Below are positions 11,527-20,208 of a stretch of DNA of 64,000 bases, piece after piece. The stretch is taken from NCBI GenBank assembly GCA_028281105.1, contig JANQKQ010000050.1:1-64000 (forward strand), in the 5' to 3' direction. The stretch comes from Rhizobiaceae bacterium (GTDB lineage Bacteria > Pseudomonadota > Alphaproteobacteria > Rhizobiales > Rhizobiaceae). Each line of letters opens with the position of its first letter. The first letter of the stretch is position 1. A program made the position numbers and the translations under genes. A model generated the notes under the pieces. It was not told the origin of the DNA. It worked only from the letters and a program-made list of their open reading frames with translations, and made no database searches.

Positions 11527-11535
11527 TTATCCCCA
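11527..11535 (+). promoter_or_regulatory. DnaA-box-like site between dnaA and dnaN
   Basis: TTATCCCCA differs from TTATCCACA at one position. It lies 31 bp after the dnaA stop and 146 bp before dnaN, where DnaA could influence dnaN transcription. Support is by pattern only. Confidence 0.35.
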
Positions 11536-11680
11536 CCGGCCGCCCGCGTGGTCGCGGCGAACGCGAAATCCCCGATCCCGTCCTTGCATCCGCAGTGCAA
11601 TTTTAGCATTTTGAGACTTCCGATCGGTGCTGAAAACCCAGGCCGATCCACTCCAAGCTTGATCCGGGAGACGTCAACAC

Positions 11681-12799
11681 ATGCGTGCCACCTTGGAACG
11701 CTCCACCCTTCTGTCTTCGCTCAACCATGTCCACCGGGTGGTTGAGCGCCGCACCACGATACCCATTCTGTCGAACGTACTGCTGCGGGCCGACGGTGAT
11801 GAGCTTCATCTCAAGGCGACCGACCTGGATCTGGAGATCTCCGAAAAGACCGCGGCGGTTGTCGAGCAGGCGGGCGCCAGCACCGTGCCGGCCCACATGT
11901 TCTACGACATCGTGCGCAAGCTGCCCGAGGGCGCCGAAGTGATGATAGCGACCGACGCGGACGGCGCGGCGATGACCCTGTCGTCGGGCCGGTCCCGCTT
12001 CAAGCTGCAGGCGCTGCCCGATACCGACTTTCCCGACATCACGGCCGGGGAATTCAGCCACAGCTTCGCCCTGCCGGCGACCGAGCTGAAGACCCTGATC
12101 GACCGCACCCAGTTCGCCATATCCACAGAGGAAACCCGCTATTATCTCAACGGCATCTACCTGCACGCTGTCGAGGACGATGGAAACGCGATGCTGCGTG
12201 CGGTGGCGACCGACGGCCATCGGCTGGCCCGTGCCCAGATCGCCGCACCCGATGGCTGTGAAGGCATGCCGGGCATCATCCTGCCGCGCAAGGCGGTGGG
12301 CGAGATCCAGCGGCTGGTGGAAGATCCCGACGGTTCGGTCCAGGTCGAACTTTCCGACGCCAAGATCAGGCTCACCATCGGCACAGTGGTGGTGACCTCG
12401 AAGCTGATCGACGGCACGTTCCCCGACTACGACCGGGTCATCCCGTCGGGCAACGACCGCGAACTGGTGATGGACCGCGCCTCGTTCGCCAGCGCGGTCG
12501 ACCGGGTCTCCACCGTCTCGTCCGAACGCGGCAGGGCGGTGAAACTGGCCCTGTCCGAAGGCCAGATCGTGCTGTCCGTCAACAGCCCGGACTCCGGCAG
12601 CGCGACGGAGGAACTGGCCGTCGGCTACCAGTCCGAGGACATGGAGATCGGTTTCAACTCACGCTATCTGCTGGACATCTCCAACCAGCTTTCCGGCGAC
12701 GACACGATTTTCATGCTGGCCGATGCCGGCTCGCCGACCCTGATCCGCGACGCTGCCGAATCGGGCGCGATCTACGTGTTGATGCCGATGCGGGTGTGA
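11681..12799 (+). CDS. dnaN: DNA polymerase III beta subunit (sliding clamp)
   Basis: DnaN is the ring-shaped processivity clamp that tethers DNA polymerases. The 372 residues match the usual length and three-domain repeat. Family segments include TTIPILSNVLL near the N-terminus, YYLNGIYLH and RAVATDGHRLA in the middle, and the C-terminal YVLMPMRV. The ATG at 11681 follows gggag. It lies 184 bp after dnaA and 94 bp before recF, with a structured repeat in the latter gap. Confidence 0.98.
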   Translation: MRATLERSTLLSSLNHVHRVVERRTTIPILSNVLLRADGDELHLKATDLDLEISEKTAAVVEQAGASTVPAHMFYDIVRKLPEGAEVMIATDADGAAMTLSSGRSRFKLQALPDTDFPDITAGEFSHSFALPATELKTLIDRTQFAISTEETRYYLNGIYLHAVEDDGNAMLRAVATDGHRLARAQIAAPDGCEGMPGIILPRKAVGEIQRLVEDPDGSVQVELSDAKIRLTIGTVVVTSKLIDGTFPDYDRVIPSGNDRELVMDRASFASAVDRVSTVSSERGRAVKLALSEGQIVLSVNSPDSGSATEELAVGYQSEDMEIGFNSRYLLDISNQLSGDDTIFMLADAGSPTLIRDAAESGAIYVLMPMRV

Positions 12800-12833
12800 C
12801 CCGCCCCGCGGCATGGCCGATCCGGCGCCATTG

Positions 12834-12886
12834 GAGCGCTTTCAGCAAAAGTTGCTTAACTTAACGCTCGCGAAAGCGCGTTGAAG
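12834..12886. repeat. Structured repeat family B, copy 1 (dnaN-recF gap)
   Basis: This ~53-bp element begins GAGCGCTTTCAGCAAAAG. Outer arms GCGCTTTC (12836-12843) and GAAAGCGC (12872-12879) pair, and an inner AAGTT-GCTT-AACTT can also pair. A second copy at 56871-56920 keeps both stems while changing the outer pair to GCACTTTC/GAAAGTGC, so the stem is conserved by compensatory change. It sits 8 bp before the recF ATG. Confidence 0.8.
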
Positions 12887-12893
12887 CACACAG

Positions 12894-14033
12894 ATGGCTC
12901 CTCCCGTTCATATCAGCGCAATCAAGCTTGACCGGTTCCGCAACTACCGAACGCTCGATCTGCGTCTCGACCGCCGCCACGTGGTGCTGACCGGGGACAA
13001 TGGCGCCGGCAAGACCAACCTGATCGAAGCGGTATCGTTTCTGACCCCCGGCCGCGGTCTGCGCCGCGCGCAATATGACGCGGTCGCGATGGCCGGCGGC
13101 GACGGAACCTGGTCGGTGTTCGCCGAGCTTGCCGGTGCGCAGGGGCCTGTAGAGATCGGTACGGGTCTGCAACGATCTGCGGACGGCACGGACACCCAGC
13201 GCCAGCTTCGCATCGGTGGCGCGAAAGCCAGGTCGACCGACGAGCTGCTCGATCATTCGCGCATCGTCTGGCTGACCCCGGCCATGGACGGGCTGTTTCC
13301 CGGTCCCGCTGCCGAGCGCCGCCGCTTCGTCGACCGCCTGGTGCTGGCCATCGACCCGGCCCATGGCAGCCGGGTGCGCGACTTCGAGAAGTCCATGCGC
13401 TCGCGCAACCGCCTGCTTGCCGAGTCCGGTCCCGACCCTTCCTGGCTCGACGCCATAGAGGCCCAGCTGGCGAGCGAGGCGGTGGCGATTGCGGCGGCAC
13501 GCAGCGAGTTGGTCGATCTGCTGTCGCGGCTCATCGCCGCTCACGCCGACCCCGCATCCCCGTTTCCCGACGCCGGGCTTCGCCTCGACGGGTTGCTGGA
13601 GCCGCGCGCCGGTGCGACGCCGTCGTCGGAACTGGAAGACGATTATCGGGCTGCGCTACGCGACGGGCGCTACGCCGATGCCGCCGCCGGGCGCACGCTG
13701 GCCGGCCCGCACCGATCCGACCTGATGGTGGAGCATCAGGAAAAATCAATGCCCGCGGCCCAGTGCTCCACCGGCGAACAAAAGGCGCTGCTGGTGGGCA
13801 TCGTGCTGGCCCATGCCCGGCTCGTCGCCGAACTGCACGGCCACGCGCCCATACTGCTGCTCGACGAGATCGCCGCCCATCTGGACGAGGCCCGCCGCGC
13901 CGCGCTGTTCGACCGGATCGAAGCGCTGGGCTGCCAGGCATGGCTCACCGGCACCGACCGCGCCCTGTTCGAGCCAATGGGCGCCCGCGCCAACTATCTG
14001 CACGTGGTGGCCGGGACGGTGGAAAGCGAATAG
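12894..14033 (+). CDS. recF: DNA replication and repair protein RecF
   Basis: RecF is an SMC-like ATPase that helps load RecA at gaps. Walker A is GDNGAGKTN near residues 39-47, the ABC-type signature is CSTGEQKALLVGIVLAHA and Walker B is PILLLDEIAAHLDE. The 379 residues are full length. Repeat family B lies immediately upstream, so the gene probably depends on read-through from dnaN. Confidence 0.96.
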   Translation: MAPPVHISAIKLDRFRNYRTLDLRLDRRHVVLTGDNGAGKTNLIEAVSFLTPGRGLRRAQYDAVAMAGGDGTWSVFAELAGAQGPVEIGTGLQRSADGTDTQRQLRIGGAKARSTDELLDHSRIVWLTPAMDGLFPGPAAERRRFVDRLVLAIDPAHGSRVRDFEKSMRSRNRLLAESGPDPSWLDAIEAQLASEAVAIAAARSELVDLLSRLIAAHADPASPFPDAGLRLDGLLEPRAGATPSSELEDDYRAALRDGRYADAAAGRTLAGPHRSDLMVEHQEKSMPAAQCSTGEQKALLVGIVLAHARLVAELHGHAPILLLDEIAAHLDEARRAALFDRIEALGCQAWLTGTDRALFEPMGARANYLHVVAGTVESE

Positions 14034-14055
14034 TCTGGCCAACCTTGAGGCGCAA

Positions 14056-14140
14056 GTTCGAACCCGCAGGGTTCGCAAGGCCGAACGGCCGCCGGCCGGT
14101 CAGGCCGCCCCATCGGACCGGTGAGCGAAGCGAACTCGCG
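14056..14140. repeat. Repeat family C, single module (recF-moeB gap)
   Basis: The module runs from the hairpin GAACCC-GCA-GGGTTC through GGCCGAACGGCC to CCGGCCGGTCAGGCCGC and then gtGAGCGAAGCGAactCGCG. Two copies of the same succession, in inverted orientation, make up the element at 22668-22890. The module fills almost the whole recF-moeB gap. Confidence 0.75.
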
Positions 14141-14157
14141 TGAGATACATAAATCCC

Positions 14158-14913
14158 ATGACCGAACTCACCTCCGAAGAACTGGAACGCTACGCCCGCC
14201 ACATCGTGCTGCGCGATCTGGGTGGCGCGGGCCAACAAAGCCTGAAGACCGCCCGCGTGCTGGTGGTCGGGGCCGGCGGTCTCGGGTCTCCGGTACTGCA
14301 ATATCTCGCCGCCGCCGGGGTCGGCGCCCTGGGCGTAGTCGACGACGATGCTGTCTCGCGCTCGAACCTGCAGCGCCAGATCATCCACGACACCGAGCGG
14401 ATCGACGAACCCAAGGTCGACAGCGCCGCCGCCGCGCTTGCCCGCATCAACCCGCATGTAGAGGTGGAGACCTGGCCGGTCCGCCTGGATGAAGCCAATG
14501 CGGCCGACCTGATCGCGCGTTACGACATCGTCGCGGATGGTTGCGACAACATGGCCACCCGCTTCCTGGTGGCCGACACTTGCGAGCAGTTGGCCAAGCC
14601 GCTGGTCTCGGCCGCCGTCGGCCAGTTCGACGGATCGGTGACCACGCTCAAGCCGTTCGAGACCGACGAGGCCGGCAACCCCCACCCGCGATACCGCGAT
14701 CTGTTTCCCGAGCCGGTGCCCGATGGTCTTTTGCCCACCTGCGAGGAGGCCGGCATCGTCGGTGCGCTGACCGGCATCATCGGCTCCATCCAGGCGCTGG
14801 AGGTAATCAAGGCGATAGCCGGTATCGGCGAGCCATTGGTCGGCCGGCTGCTGATGATCGACGGGCGCTCGATGCGGTTCGATTTGGTGAACTACCGCCG
14901 GGCGGTGGACTGA
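14158..14913 (+). CDS. moeB: MoeB/ThiF-family adenylyltransferase
   Basis: This E1-like enzyme adenylates the C-terminal Gly-Gly of a ubiquitin-like sulfur carrier (MoaD or ThiS). The ATP-binding motif GAGGLGSPVLQYLAAAG lies near residues 38-55, SNLQRQIIH follows, and a candidate catalytic-loop Cys is in LLPTCEEAGIVGALTGIIG. The zinc-binding CxxC pairs of E. coli MoeB are absent (RYRDLFPEP where CYRCLFPEP is usual), as is often seen in rhizobial members. The ATG at 14158 is chosen over an in-frame GTG at 14140 that lies inside a repeat. The recF-moeB order matches Brucella. MoaD versus ThiS as partner cannot be decided. Confidence 0.9.
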   Translation: MTELTSEELERYARHIVLRDLGGAGQQSLKTARVLVVGAGGLGSPVLQYLAAAGVGALGVVDDDAVSRSNLQRQIIHDTERIDEPKVDSAAAALARINPHVEVETWPVRLDEANAADLIARYDIVADGCDNMATRFLVADTCEQLAKPLVSAAVGQFDGSVTTLKPFETDEAGNPHPRYRDLFPEPVPDGLLPTCEEAGIVGALTGIIGSIQALEVIKAIAGIGEPLVGRLLMIDGRSMRFDLVNYRRAVD

Positions 14914-14922
14914 TCCGGCGGT

Positions 14923-15918
14923 TTAGCTGTCGATGGGCAGCACCCGGTCGGGCGGGCGGTGGCCGTCGAACATGGTGCGGATGTTGATGATCACCCTGTC
15001 GCCCATCTCCGCGCGGCCTTCGATGGTCGCCGAGCCCATATGCGGCAGGATCACCGCCTTGCCCTGTTCGGAAAGGCGCAACAATCGTTCATTGACCGCC
15101 GGTTCGTGCTCGAACACGTCCAGCCCGGCGCCGGCAAGCTTGCCCTGCTCCAGCGCTGTGATCATCGCGTCTTCGTCGATCAACTCGCCGCGCGCGGTGT
15201 TGATGATGACCGCCTCGGGCTGCATCAGCGCGATGCGCCGCTTCGACAGAAGGTGAAAGGTCGCCGGCGTATGCGGGCAGTTGACCGAGATGAAGTCCAT
15301 CCGCGCCAGCATCTGATCGAGGCTTTCCCAGTAGGTCGCCTCCAGCTCTTCCTCCACCTGCTCGCTGGCCTTGTTGCGGTTGTGATAGTGGATCGACAAC
15401 CCGAAAGCGCGCGCGCGCCGCGCCAGTGCGGTGCCGATCCGTCCCATGCCGACGATGCCCAGCCGCTTGCCCCAGATGCGGTGCCCCAGCATCCAGGTGG
15501 GCGACCAGCCCTTCCAGTTGCCGCTGGCCAGCTTCTGGCCGCCCTCCTGCAGCCGCCGCGAGACCGCGATCATCAGCCCCATAGTCATGTCGGCGGTGTC
15601 TTCGGTCAGCACGTTGGGGGTGTTGGTGACCGCGATCCCCTTGCGGGCGGCAGCCGCCACATCGATATTGTCGACCCCGTTGCCGAAATTGGCGATCAGC
15701 TTCAGCTGCTCGCCGGCCTGGCCGATCAGCGCGGCGTCGATGCGGTCGGTGACCGTGGGCACCAGCACCTGGGCTTGGCCGACCGCCTTGACCAGGGCGG
15801 CCTGGCTCATCGGCTTGTCGTCGAGATTGAGCGTCGTGTCGAACAGCTCACGCATCCTGGTTTCCACCGCATCAGGCAATTTGCGCGTGACGATGACCAC
15901 CGGCTTGCTGCGCGACAT
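14923..15918 (-). CDS. D-2-hydroxyacid dehydrogenase (glyoxylate/hydroxypyruvate reductase type)
   Basis: This NAD(P)-dependent enzyme of 331 residues probably reduces glyoxylate or hydroxypyruvate. The dinucleotide motif is GIVGMGRIGTALARRA. The catalytic Arg, Glu and His are in NTARGELID, VFEHEPAVNE and LPHMGSATIEGR. The insertion WSPTWMLGHRIWGK is typical of the GyaR/GhrB group rather than of phosphoglycerate dehydrogenase. It is convergent with moeB, only 9 bp apart. Confidence 0.92.
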   Translation of the reverse strand: MSRSKPVVIVTRKLPDAVETRMRELFDTTLNLDDKPMSQAALVKAVGQAQVLVPTVTDRIDAALIGQAGEQLKLIANFGNGVDNIDVAAAARKGIAVTNTPNVLTEDTADMTMGLMIAVSRRLQEGGQKLASGNWKGWSPTWMLGHRIWGKRLGIVGMGRIGTALARRARAFGLSIHYHNRNKASEQVEEELEATYWESLDQMLARMDFISVNCPHTPATFHLLSKRRIALMQPEAVIINTARGELIDEDAMITALEQGKLAGAGLDVFEHEPAVNERLLRLSEQGKAVILPHMGSATIEGRAEMGDRVIINIRTMFDGHRPPDRVLPIDS

Positions 15919-16051
15919 GATGCTCTTTTTCCCTCCCGTTGACGGCTCCTTAACGATGTGCCGCCAATGTGCTCTCCAGCCATCACATGGCCGGCCGCCA
16001 CAGAACGATTTGTGTAGCAGAGTGCTTGTTCAAGACAAAGAAAAACCGCCC

Positions 16052-16681
16052 ATGTCGGCCAATCGCCTGTGTCATCGGGCGATGCATTGGATGGATGCGA
16101 AACCGACAAGACTGCCGAATTTGGTAAAGGCGCTGGTGCTCGCGACGGCCGTCGCCGTGACGGCGCCCGCCGGTCTGGAAGCGGCATCGATCGGGCAGGC
16201 TTCGGTGGGCCCTTCCGGATTGCCGCTGCCGCGCTTCGTCAGCCTGAAAGCGACCCGCGTCAACATGCGCGTCGGCCCCGGCCGCGCCTATCGTGTGCGC
16301 TGGCTGTACCTGCGCCGCGGTCTGCCGATGGAGGTGATCCACGAATACGACAACTGGCGCAAGGTTCGCGATCCGCACGGCAACGAGGGCTGGATCCTGC
16401 ATTCCCTGCTGTCGGGAGAGCGCACCGCCATCGTGGCGCCGTGGGACGCCGGTGAGGAAATGTCGACGCAGACCGGCGTGCTGATCGATATGATGGGCGG
16501 AACCGACGGGAACCTGCCCGTTGTAGCGCGCATAGAGGCCGGAGCCGTGGCCCGCGTGGTCACCTGTGTGCGCGGATGGTGCAGGTTGCAGGCAAACGCC
16601 CCGACCGGGGGTGCGGTGGAGGGCTATGTGCCGCAGTCGCAGCTTTGGGGCGTCTATCCGGACGAGGAACTGGGTGGATAG
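16052..16681 (+). CDS. Secreted SH3-domain protein
   Basis: The start at 16052 gives 209 residues with a hydrophobic export signal around residues 25-45 (VKALVLATAVAVTAPAG), likely cleaved near GLEAAS. Two bacterial SH3-like repeats follow: one beginning ATRVNMRVGPGRAYRVRWLY with WRKVRDPHGNEGWILHSLLSG, and a second carrying WCRLQ and GYVPQSQLWGVYP. Such domains often bind peptidoglycan. The frame is open far upstream antisense to the dehydrogenase gene, but that part is a shadow. It is divergent from the dehydrogenase gene. Confidence 0.9.
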   Translation: MSANRLCHRAMHWMDAKPTRLPNLVKALVLATAVAVTAPAGLEAASIGQASVGPSGLPLPRFVSLKATRVNMRVGPGRAYRVRWLYLRRGLPMEVIHEYDNWRKVRDPHGNEGWILHSLLSGERTAIVAPWDAGEEMSTQTGVLIDMMGGTDGNLPVVARIEAGAVARVVTCVRGWCRLQANAPTGGAVEGYVPQSQLWGVYPDEELGG

Positions 16682-16735
16682 GTGCTCGCGCCTGATGTCA
16701 GGCGCGGCCGAACGTTAAGGGCGGTACCACACAAA

Positions 16736-16766
16736 CGGGCTCCACCGAAAGTGAGGGGGGAGCCCG
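16736..16766. terminator. Probable terminator between the SH3 gene and irr
   Basis: CGGGCTCC (16736-16743) and GGAGCCCG (16759-16766) form a perfect 8-bp stem between two converging genes, followed by cttta on the plus strand and TTTGTGTGG on the minus strand. A shorter palindrome, GCGCCTGATGTCAGGCGC, precedes it near 16688. The T-runs are weak. Confidence 0.55.
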
Positions 16767-16793
16767 CTTTATGTCCCGGGATACCGACAGATC

Positions 16794-17258
16794 TCAACTG
16801 GAATTTGTCAGCGATCGGACCCGGACAATCACGTCCACCCGGCTGATTTCCATGCCGTCGGGCGGTTGTGGAATATTCTCCACCTTGATCGCGTCGTCGG
16901 GCACGTCGATCACCTCCTCCTTGCCTTCGATGAAGAAGTGGTGATGGTCGCCGGTGTTTGTGTCGAAATAGGTTCTCGCCGAATCGACTGCGATCGCGCG
17001 CAGTAGCCCGGCGTCCGTAAACTGATGCAGCGTATTGTAGATGGTCGCCAGAGACACGGGCACCTTCGCCTCGCGCGCCTCTTCGTAAAGCCGTTCCGCC
17101 GAGACGTGACGATCGCCCTTGGCGAACAGCAGTTCGGCCAGCGCCATGCGCTGCCGGGTCGGACGCAAACCTGCACCACGCAACGTCGCGCTAAGGTCCG
17201 TACTGCCAATGCGCACTCCATCGGTGGCGGCACCGGCTGGTTTTGGTCGATCTTCCAT
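16794..17258 (-). CDS. irr: Iron response regulator Irr (Fur family)
   Basis: Irr is the haem-responsive global iron regulator of rhizobia. The winged helix is seen at LRPTRQRMALAELLF and VSLATIYNTLHQFTDAGLL. The GDHHHFF motif and the C-terminal GMEISRVDVIVRVR are characteristic of Irr rather than Fur. There is no N-terminal haem-regulatory CP motif of the Bradyrhizobium kind. The gene is divergent from fabA-fabB, an arrangement conserved in the order. On the minus strand a TTGACC lies near 17314, a possible -35 element. Confidence 0.93.
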   Translation of the reverse strand: MEDRPKPAGAATDGVRIGSTDLSATLRGAGLRPTRQRMALAELLFAKGDRHVSAERLYEEAREAKVPVSLATIYNTLHQFTDAGLLRAIAVDSARTYFDTNTGDHHHFFIEGKEEVIDVPDDAIKVENIPQPPDGMEISRVDVIVRVRSLTNSS

Positions 17259-17526
17259 CGCGTTATGTCCGCTCGGCGGTCACTGGATTCATCATCAGAC
17301 AATATAATGGTCAATGGGGTGCGCCGCAATACAGCCGTCCCGCCCGCCACCGATCCGTCAGTTGACGAACTTCCACAAACCGCCCGCCGCATTTTCTTTG
17401 CGCGATCGGAATCTTCTTTGGCCCGGTTCCATCGGTGTGCTAGAAGGCCGAAAGCCGTGCCGGTGCGGCATAGACGAACGGCGACGCCGTCTCCCAGTCC
17501 AACAGTCTTGCTTTGAGGAAAACGTG

Positions 17527-18036
17527 ATGACGGCCCGCCAATCCAGTTTCAGCTATGAGGAAATCCTCGCCTGCGGTCGCGGCGAATTGTTCGGTCCGGG
17601 CAACGCGCAACTGCCGCTGCCGCCGATGCTGATGTTCAACCGCATCACCCATGTGAGCGAGGAAGGCGGCGCCAACGGCAAGGGAGAAATCCGCGCCGAG
17701 TTCGACATCACCGATGACCTGTGGTTCTTCGATTGCCACTTCTTCGGCGATCCGGTCATGCCCGGTTGTCTGGGTCTGGACGCGATGTGGCAGCTGGCCG
17801 GCTTCTTTCTGGGCTGGCTGGGCGAGCCGGGCAAGGGTCGCGCGATCGCCTCGGGCGAGGTCCGCTTCTCCTCCATGGTGACGCCGAAAACCAAGCTTGT
17901 GGAATACGGTCTCGACTTCAGGCGCGTCGTGCGCGGCCGCCTGGTGATGGCGATTGCGGACGGCTGGCTGAAGGCCGACGGCGAGATGGCCTACAAGGCG
18001 GAAAACCTGCGCGTAGGATTGTTCCAGGAAAAATAG
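17527..18036 (+). CDS. fabA: 3-hydroxydecanoyl-ACP dehydratase/isomerase FabA
   Basis: FabA dehydrates 3-hydroxyacyl-ACP and isomerises trans-2- to cis-3-decenoyl-ACP, the branch point to unsaturated fatty acids. The 169 residues match E. coli FabA. The active-site His is in [13 protein letters not shown] (about residue 72) and the Asp in LGLDAMWQ (about 86). The ATG at 17527 follows gaggaaaac. An in-frame open stretch reaches 17314 but is not FabA-like. The 268-bp divergent gap to irr holds a TATAAT at 17303. Confidence 0.96.
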   Translation: MTARQSSFSYEEILACGRGELFGPGNAQLPLPPMLMFNRITHVSEEGGANGKGEIRAEFDITDDLWFFDCHFFGDPVMPGCLGLDAMWQLAGFFLGWLGEPGKGRAIASGEVRFSSMVTPKTKLVEYGLDFRRVVRGRLVMAIADGWLKADGEMAYKAENLRVGLFQEK

Positions 18037-18166
18037 CCGTCGGTGCGGCCTTGCGCGATGCAATCGGGTTCCCGCACAACGGGTCTGGGCTTGTTCGCCA
18101 TATGACGGTAACAATTGTCGCTACGATGATTCATAATGTGATTGCATTTGGGAAGGACCGCGAACC

Positions 18167-19384
18167 GTGAAACGAGTGGTCGTCACCGGCATGGGCATCG
18201 TCTCGTCCATCGGCAACAACACACAGCAGGTATTGTCCTCGCTGCGCGAAGCCAAGCCCGGCATCCGCAAGGCGGCGGACTACGAACAATACGGCTTCCG
18301 CTGCCAGGTGCACGGCGAGCCCGATCTCGATCCCTTCGAGGTCCTGGACCGGCGCACCGCCCGCTTCATGGGCAAGGGCACGGCCTGGAACTATATCGCC
18401 ATGGACCAGGCGATCACCGACGCCGGCCTCGAGGAGGCCGATGTCGTCAACCCGCGCACCGGCATCATCATGGGTTCCGGCGGCCCTTCGACGCGGACCA
18501 TTTTCGAGGCCGGGCTGACCACCCAGGAGCGAGGCCCCCGGCGTGTGGGGCCGACTGCGGTTCCCAAGGCGATGAGTTCCACCGCCTCGGCCGTACTGGC
18601 CACCCAGTTCCGCATCAAGGGCGTCAACTATTCGATCTCGTCTGCATGCGCGACGTCCAACCACTGTATAGGCAACGCCTATGAGACCATCGGACTGGGC
18701 AAGCAGGACATTATCTTCGCCGGCGGCTCGGAGGATCTGGACTGGACCATGTCCAACCTGTTCGACGCCATGGGCGCGCTATCATCGAAATTCAACGACA
18801 CCCCGCTGCAGGCCTCGCGCGCCTACGACGCCAACCGAGACGGTTTCGTCATCGCCGGCGGCGCCGGCACCCTGGTGCTTGAAGAGCTGGAACACGCCAA
18901 AGCGCGCGGCGCGCGCATCTATGGCGAAATCGTCGGTTACGGCGCCACCTCGGATGGCCACGACATGGTCGCGCCGTCGGGCGAGGGCGCGGTGCGTTGC
19001 ATGCAGATGGCGCTGGAGAGCGTTGGCGAGCCGATCGACTATATCAATCCGCACGCCACCTCCACCCCGGTCGGCGACGGACCGGAGATCGATGCGATTC
19101 GCGAAGTATTCGGCGACGACGTGCCGCCGATCGCCGCGACAAAATCGCTCACCGGCCATTCGCTCGGCGCGACCGGCGTTCAGGAGGCGATCTACTGCCT
19201 GTTGATGATCAACAACGATTTCATCTGCGAGAGCGCCAACATCACCGAGATCGACCCCGAATTCGCCGACATGCCGATCCAGCGCGAACGTCGCGACGAT
19301 GCGGGCGTCAACACGGTGCTTTCCAACTCTTTCGGCTTCGGCGGAACCAACGCAACGCTGGCTTTGCAGCGATATAACGGCTGA
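18167..19384 (+). CDS. fabB: 3-oxoacyl-ACP synthase I (FabB)
   Basis: This is the elongating condensing enzyme needed with FabA for unsaturated fatty acids. The catalytic Cys lies in [12 protein letters not shown] near residue 163, and the two His residues in [11 protein letters not shown] (about 296) and [10 protein letters not shown] (about 330). The C-terminal [12 protein letters not shown] is the family signature. The start is GTG at 18167, with ggaagga upstream. The 130 bp from fabA is longer than usual within the cluster, so an extra promoter is possible. Confidence 0.96.
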   Translation: MKRVVVTGMGIVSSIGNNTQQVLSSLREAKPGIRKAADYEQYGFRCQVHGEPDLDPFEVLDRRTARFMGKGTAWNYIAMDQAITDAGLEEADVVNPRTGIIMGSGGPSTRTIFEAGLTTQERGPRRVGPTAVPKAMSSTASAVLATQFRIKGVNYSISSACATSNHCIGNAYETIGLGKQDIIFAGGSEDLDWTMSNLFDAMGALSSKFNDTPLQASRAYDANRDGFVIAGGAGTLVLEELEHAKARGARIYGEIVGYGATSDGHDMVAPSGEGAVRCMQMALESVGEPIDYINPHATSTPVGDGPEIDAIREVFGDDVPPIAATKSLTGHSLGATGVQEAIYCLLMINNDFICESANITEIDPEFADMPIQRERRDDAGVNTVLSNSFGFGGTNATLALQRYNG

Positions 19385-19391
19385 GGCTGGC

Positions 19392-20198
19392 ATGAGCGGA
19401 CTGATGAGGGGCAAGCGCGGCCTCGTGATGGGCGTCGCCAACAACCACTCCATTGCCTGGGGGATCGCCAGAAAGCTGGCCGAACACGGCGCCGAGCTCG
19501 CATTCACCTATCAGGGCGAGGCGTTCGGCAAGCGGGTCAAGCCGCTCGCCGAGAGCGTCGGCTCATCGCATCTGATGCCGTGCGATGTCGAAGACATCGA
19601 CACGGTCGACGCGGTGTTCGACGAGTTGAAAGCTTCGTGGGGCGGCATCGATTTCGTGGTTCACGCCATCGCCTTTTCCGACCGAAACGAGCTCAAGGGC
19701 CGCTACGCCGACACCACCCGCGATAATTTCGCCCGAACCATGCTGATCTCGTGTTTCTCGTTCACCGAGATCGCGCGGCGCGCCGCCGCCTTGATGAGCG
19801 ACGGCGGCGCCATGCTGACGCTCACCTATGGCGGCTCGAGCCGGGTGATGCCCAACTACAACGTGATGGGGGTGGCCAAGGCGGCGCTGGAAGCTTCGGT
19901 GCGCTATCTGGCCACCGACTACGGACCGGACAATATCCGGGTCAACGCCATTTCCGCCGGGCCGGTGCGCACGCTCGCCGGCGCCGGGGTCGCCGACGCG
20001 CGGCTGATGTTCAACTACCAAAAACAGAACTCGCCCCTGCGCCGCACGGTGGAGATCGACGAGGTCGGCTCTTCGGCGCTGTACCTGCTGTCCGACTTGG
20101 CCTCCGGCGTGACCGGCGAAATCCACTATGTGGATTCAGGCTATTCCACCTTGTCGATGCCGCGCCTGGAGGCGCTCAAGTCGCTCGACAGCGAATAG
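19392..20198 (+). CDS. fabI: Enoyl-ACP reductase (NADH) FabI
   Basis: FabI catalyses the last reduction of each fatty acid elongation cycle. The short-chain dehydrogenase fold has the FabI-type nucleotide motif GVANNHSIAWGIA. The catalytic Tyr and Lys are spaced six residues apart in YNVMGVAK near residues 157-164. GEIHYVDSGYSTLSMP ends the core. The ATG at 19392 follows gaggctgg, 7 bp after fabB. This type is the triclosan-sensitive class by family. Confidence 0.95.
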   Translation: MSGLMRGKRGLVMGVANNHSIAWGIARKLAEHGAELAFTYQGEAFGKRVKPLAESVGSSHLMPCDVEDIDTVDAVFDELKASWGGIDFVVHAIAFSDRNELKGRYADTTRDNFARTMLISCFSFTEIARRAAALMSDGGAMLTLTYGGSSRVMPNYNVMGVAKAALEASVRYLATDYGPDNIRVNAISAGPVRTLAGAGVADARLMFNYQKQNSPLRRTVEIDEVGSSALYLLSDLASGVTGEIHYVDSGYSTLSMPRLEALKSLDSE

Positions 20199-20208
20199 GC
20201 GCGAAACC

